From Rhodospirillales bacterium (GTDB lineage Bacteria > Pseudomonadota > Alphaproteobacteria > Acetobacterales > Acetobacteraceae): a DNA stretch of 47,834 nt. The position numbers were made by a program, and so were the translations under genes. The stretch lies in NCBI GenBank assembly GCA_025351925.1, contig JANXVC010000221.1, forward strand, positions 1 through 47,834, read 5' to 3'. The notes below the pieces were generated by a model. The model did no database searches, was not told where the DNA came from, and was given only the letters and a program-made list of their open reading frames with translations. Numbering within the stretch: the first letter of the stretch is position 1; every line of letters starts with the position of its first letter. Positions 45,978 through 47,834 of the stretch are shown one piece after another.

Positions 45978-47414
45978 TCAGGCGGTGTAGGCGACATTAA
46001 GGTAGCCGACCCCGCCGGTGCTGCCGGTCGAGAGGGTGAACCGGTTCTGCGCCTCGGCGAAATCCACGCGGGCGAACGTCACCGAGACATTCGCGCCGTC
46101 GCCAAGGTCCGCGTGGATCGTGGCGCCCTGGAAGCCCCCGGCGCCGTCCGCGGCGGTCCACGAGAAGGTGCTCCGCCCGGCCTGGAAGCCGAACAGCGTC
46201 ATCGCGTCGCCGGGGTGGAAGTTGAGGATGCTGCTCCAGCCCGGGCCGTTGCGGCCATCCACGAAGAAGGTGTCCGTGCCGCCATCCGCACCGGTGCCGC
46301 CCGCCATGAAGTTCGATCCGCCGCCGCCGTCCAGCACGTTGCTGCCGCCCGTGACCAGCAGCGCGTCGTCGCCGGGGCCGCCCTTCAGGAAGGCGTTCGG
46401 CGAAAGCGCCGCGATGCCTGCCTGGTCGTTGCCCGCCCAGATATACTGGCGCTGCAGGCCGCCGACCGGGCCGGCATAGGCGCCGGCGGCGTCGAAGGAG
46501 GCCAGGCCCAGGGTGACGTCTTTGAGCTCGATGTCCTGTGTTGGCGGGGCGACCTTGGTGGTGATGTCCGTCGAGGGGATGCTGCTCCCGTTGGGCGTTG
46601 TCGTGGTCACGGTGAAGTCGGACTGCTGGTAGGCGCCGTCGAAGGCGATGCTGGCGACCAAGGTCCCGTTGTCCGACAACGTCAATACGCCGCTCGCTGC
46701 CCCGGTACTGGCGTAGGCGGCGCTGGTGACGGCCCGGCCAAACAGGGTGATGGTGTCAGGTGCTGCAAAACCGGCGATGCGGCCCTGGAACACGACAAGC
46801 TCGTTGACCGTCAGGGAGGTCGCGCGGCCGGCGCCGGCGATGAAGCGGTAGGTCTGGCCGGGGCCGGGCGGGGCCGCGACGACGTGCGCCTGCTCGAAAA
46901 GCTGGACCGTGCCGGTGCCGCTGCGCAGCGAGGCCAGGTTGGCGACCGCAGCACCAGCCGATGGGTTCCAGACCGAGATGACGCCGTCGTTCTCGATCGA
47001 TCCGAACGGCGGCCGGCCGAGGCCGACGAGCAGCGCCGGCCCGTCCACGACATTGATCGTGCCGGTGTTGCGCAGCACCCCGGCGATCCCGGTCGGCCCA
47101 GTCGCGGAGAAGACGTTGATCGAGCCTCGGACGGTGACGATGCCCTGGTTGCCGACCTGCCCGACGGTGTTCAACGTGTTCAGCCCGCCTGTGCCCGAGA
47201 CGGTGAGCCGCGTGTCGGGCGCGAGCGTCGTGCCGTCCCCAAGGTTGAACCCGCCCGCGCTGACGATGGCGAGGCCCTGCAGCGTTCCGCCCGATGCGGT
47301 CACCGTGCCCGAGTTGATGAGAGCGATGTCGCCGGGCTGCGGCACGCCGGCTGGGGACCAATCGGCTGCGCTGTCGAAGCGGTTGGTCGAGCCGTCCCAG
47401 GTTCTGATGGACAT
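45978..47414 (-). CDS. Secreted-type protein with RTX/calcium-binding-like C-terminal region
   Basis: FLKGGPGDDALLVTGGSNVLDGGGGSNFMAGGTGADGGTDTFFVDGRNGPGW; N-terminal repetitive beta region. Confidence 0.75.
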   Translation of the reverse strand: MSIRTWDGSTNRFDSAADWSPAGVPQPGDIALINSGTVTASGGTLQGLAIVSAGGFNLGDGTTLAPDTRLTVSGTGGLNTLNTVGQVGNQGIVTVRGSINVFSATGPTGIAGVLRNTGTINVVDGPALLVGLGRPPFGSIENDGVISVWNPSAGAAVANLASLRSGTGTVQLFEQAHVVAAPPGPGQTYRFIAGAGRATSLTVNELVVFQGRIAGFAAPDTITLFGRAVTSAAYASTGAASGVLTLSDNGTLVASIAFDGAYQQSDFTVTTTTPNGSSIPSTDITTKVAPPTQDIELKDVTLGLASFDAAGAYAGPVGGLQRQYIWAGNDQAGIAALSPNAFLKGGPGDDALLVTGGSNVLDGGGGSNFMAGGTGADGGTDTFFVDGRNGPGWSSILNFHPGDAMTLFGFQAGRSTFSWTAADGAGGFQGATIHADLGDGANVSVTFARVDFAEAQNRFTLSTGSTGGVGYLNVAYTA

Positions 47415-47719
47415 GGCGTTTCCCCCCACGCGGTGATCGCTGCCGATGGTTTGGCAGATCAATTTTACGCTCTGCCAATGATTGCATCGAGGGCACGTGC
47501 TGCATAGGGCGGAAGTGGGCTAGACTGTGCTGGCGTGGCGACAGTCACTTTAGCCACGTCCTGCTCGCGATTCCAATAGCGTTAAGAGGTGAAGTGGGAT
47601 GGGCTATAAATCCAATTTGCCCGTGCTTTGCTGAATCCCCTCGTGGGACGTGGGCTGATGTCTTAATCCGAAGTAGATTACGTGTCACTTTGAACTTTGA
47701 ATAAAATATTTGTTTCTGC

Positions 47720-47834
47720 TCAACCCGGGTAGGGAGTGGCCTGCCCGCGTAGGGTTTGCTGGATAGCCTGGTAGGCGCCCATGCCACGGCGTGCGGCGGT
47801 GCCGATGACGGAGCGCACGCCGGCGAACAGGTCA
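47720..47834 (-). CDS. C-terminal fragment of a transposase, IS66-like (continues beyond window)
   Basis: Minus strand reads DLFAGVRSVIGTAARRGMGAYQAIQQTLRGQATPYPG-stop. Confidence 0.45.
   Translation of the reverse strand, partial: DLFAGVRSVIGTAARRGMGAYQAIQQTLRGQATPYPG

Noticed and set aside
46113-47507. 464-aa plus ORF antisense to the RTX-like gene
   Set aside because: Antisense shadow, Arg/Asp/Gly-rich with no domain signature.
1-47834. CRISPR arrays, tRNA or rRNA genes
   Set aside because: No regularly spaced direct repeats, cloverleaf-like sequences or rRNA signatures were seen by eye; tRNAscan-SE or a CRISPR finder would be needed to exclude formally.

Overview
GC-rich, high-coding-density chromosomal (possibly accessory) DNA, most consistent with an alphaproteobacterium of Acetobacteraceae/Rhodospirillales type (inference from gene content only). 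The window holds about 40 supportable CDSs. Main blocks: (i) a translationally coupled flavoenzyme operon (FMO, cupin, alpha/beta hydrolase, FAD monooxygenase; 1.2-5.3 kb); (ii) nicotinamidase and a CPA2 antiporter; (iii) an ABC substrate-binding protein plus one permease with no ATPase in the window; (iv) a TetR-controlled divergon with two palindromic operators; (v) a Gfo/Idh-type oxidoreductase and an LLM flavin monooxygenase; (vi) a sorbosone-dehydrogenase-like protein and a class II (B12) ribonucleotide reductase; (vii) sucCD; (viii) a microbial rhodopsin with its retinal-forming Blh dioxygenase, where the rhodopsin has an atypical D-T-T helix-C motif; (ix) an FTR1/cupredoxin/Fur iron operon divergent from an uncharacterised periplasmic + membrane protein pair; (x) a stand-alone SF2 helicase followed by a probable alphaproteobacterial alpha-r8/mmgR(suhB)-like small RNA; (xi) PHB depolymerase; (xii) GT2/GT39 glycosyltransferases and a DUF4139 protein; (xiii) a lone flagellin; (xiv) a TumE/HVO_A0114-like toxin-antitoxin pair with an apparent operator; (xv) a radical SAM/TVP38/SulP/MerA-like oxidoreductase operon next to a TIGR04283-like glycosyltransferase; (xvi) an RTX-like secreted protein and a transposase C-terminus at the right edge. 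No tRNA, rRNA or CRISPR array was seen. All family calls are by eye from motifs; no searches were run.
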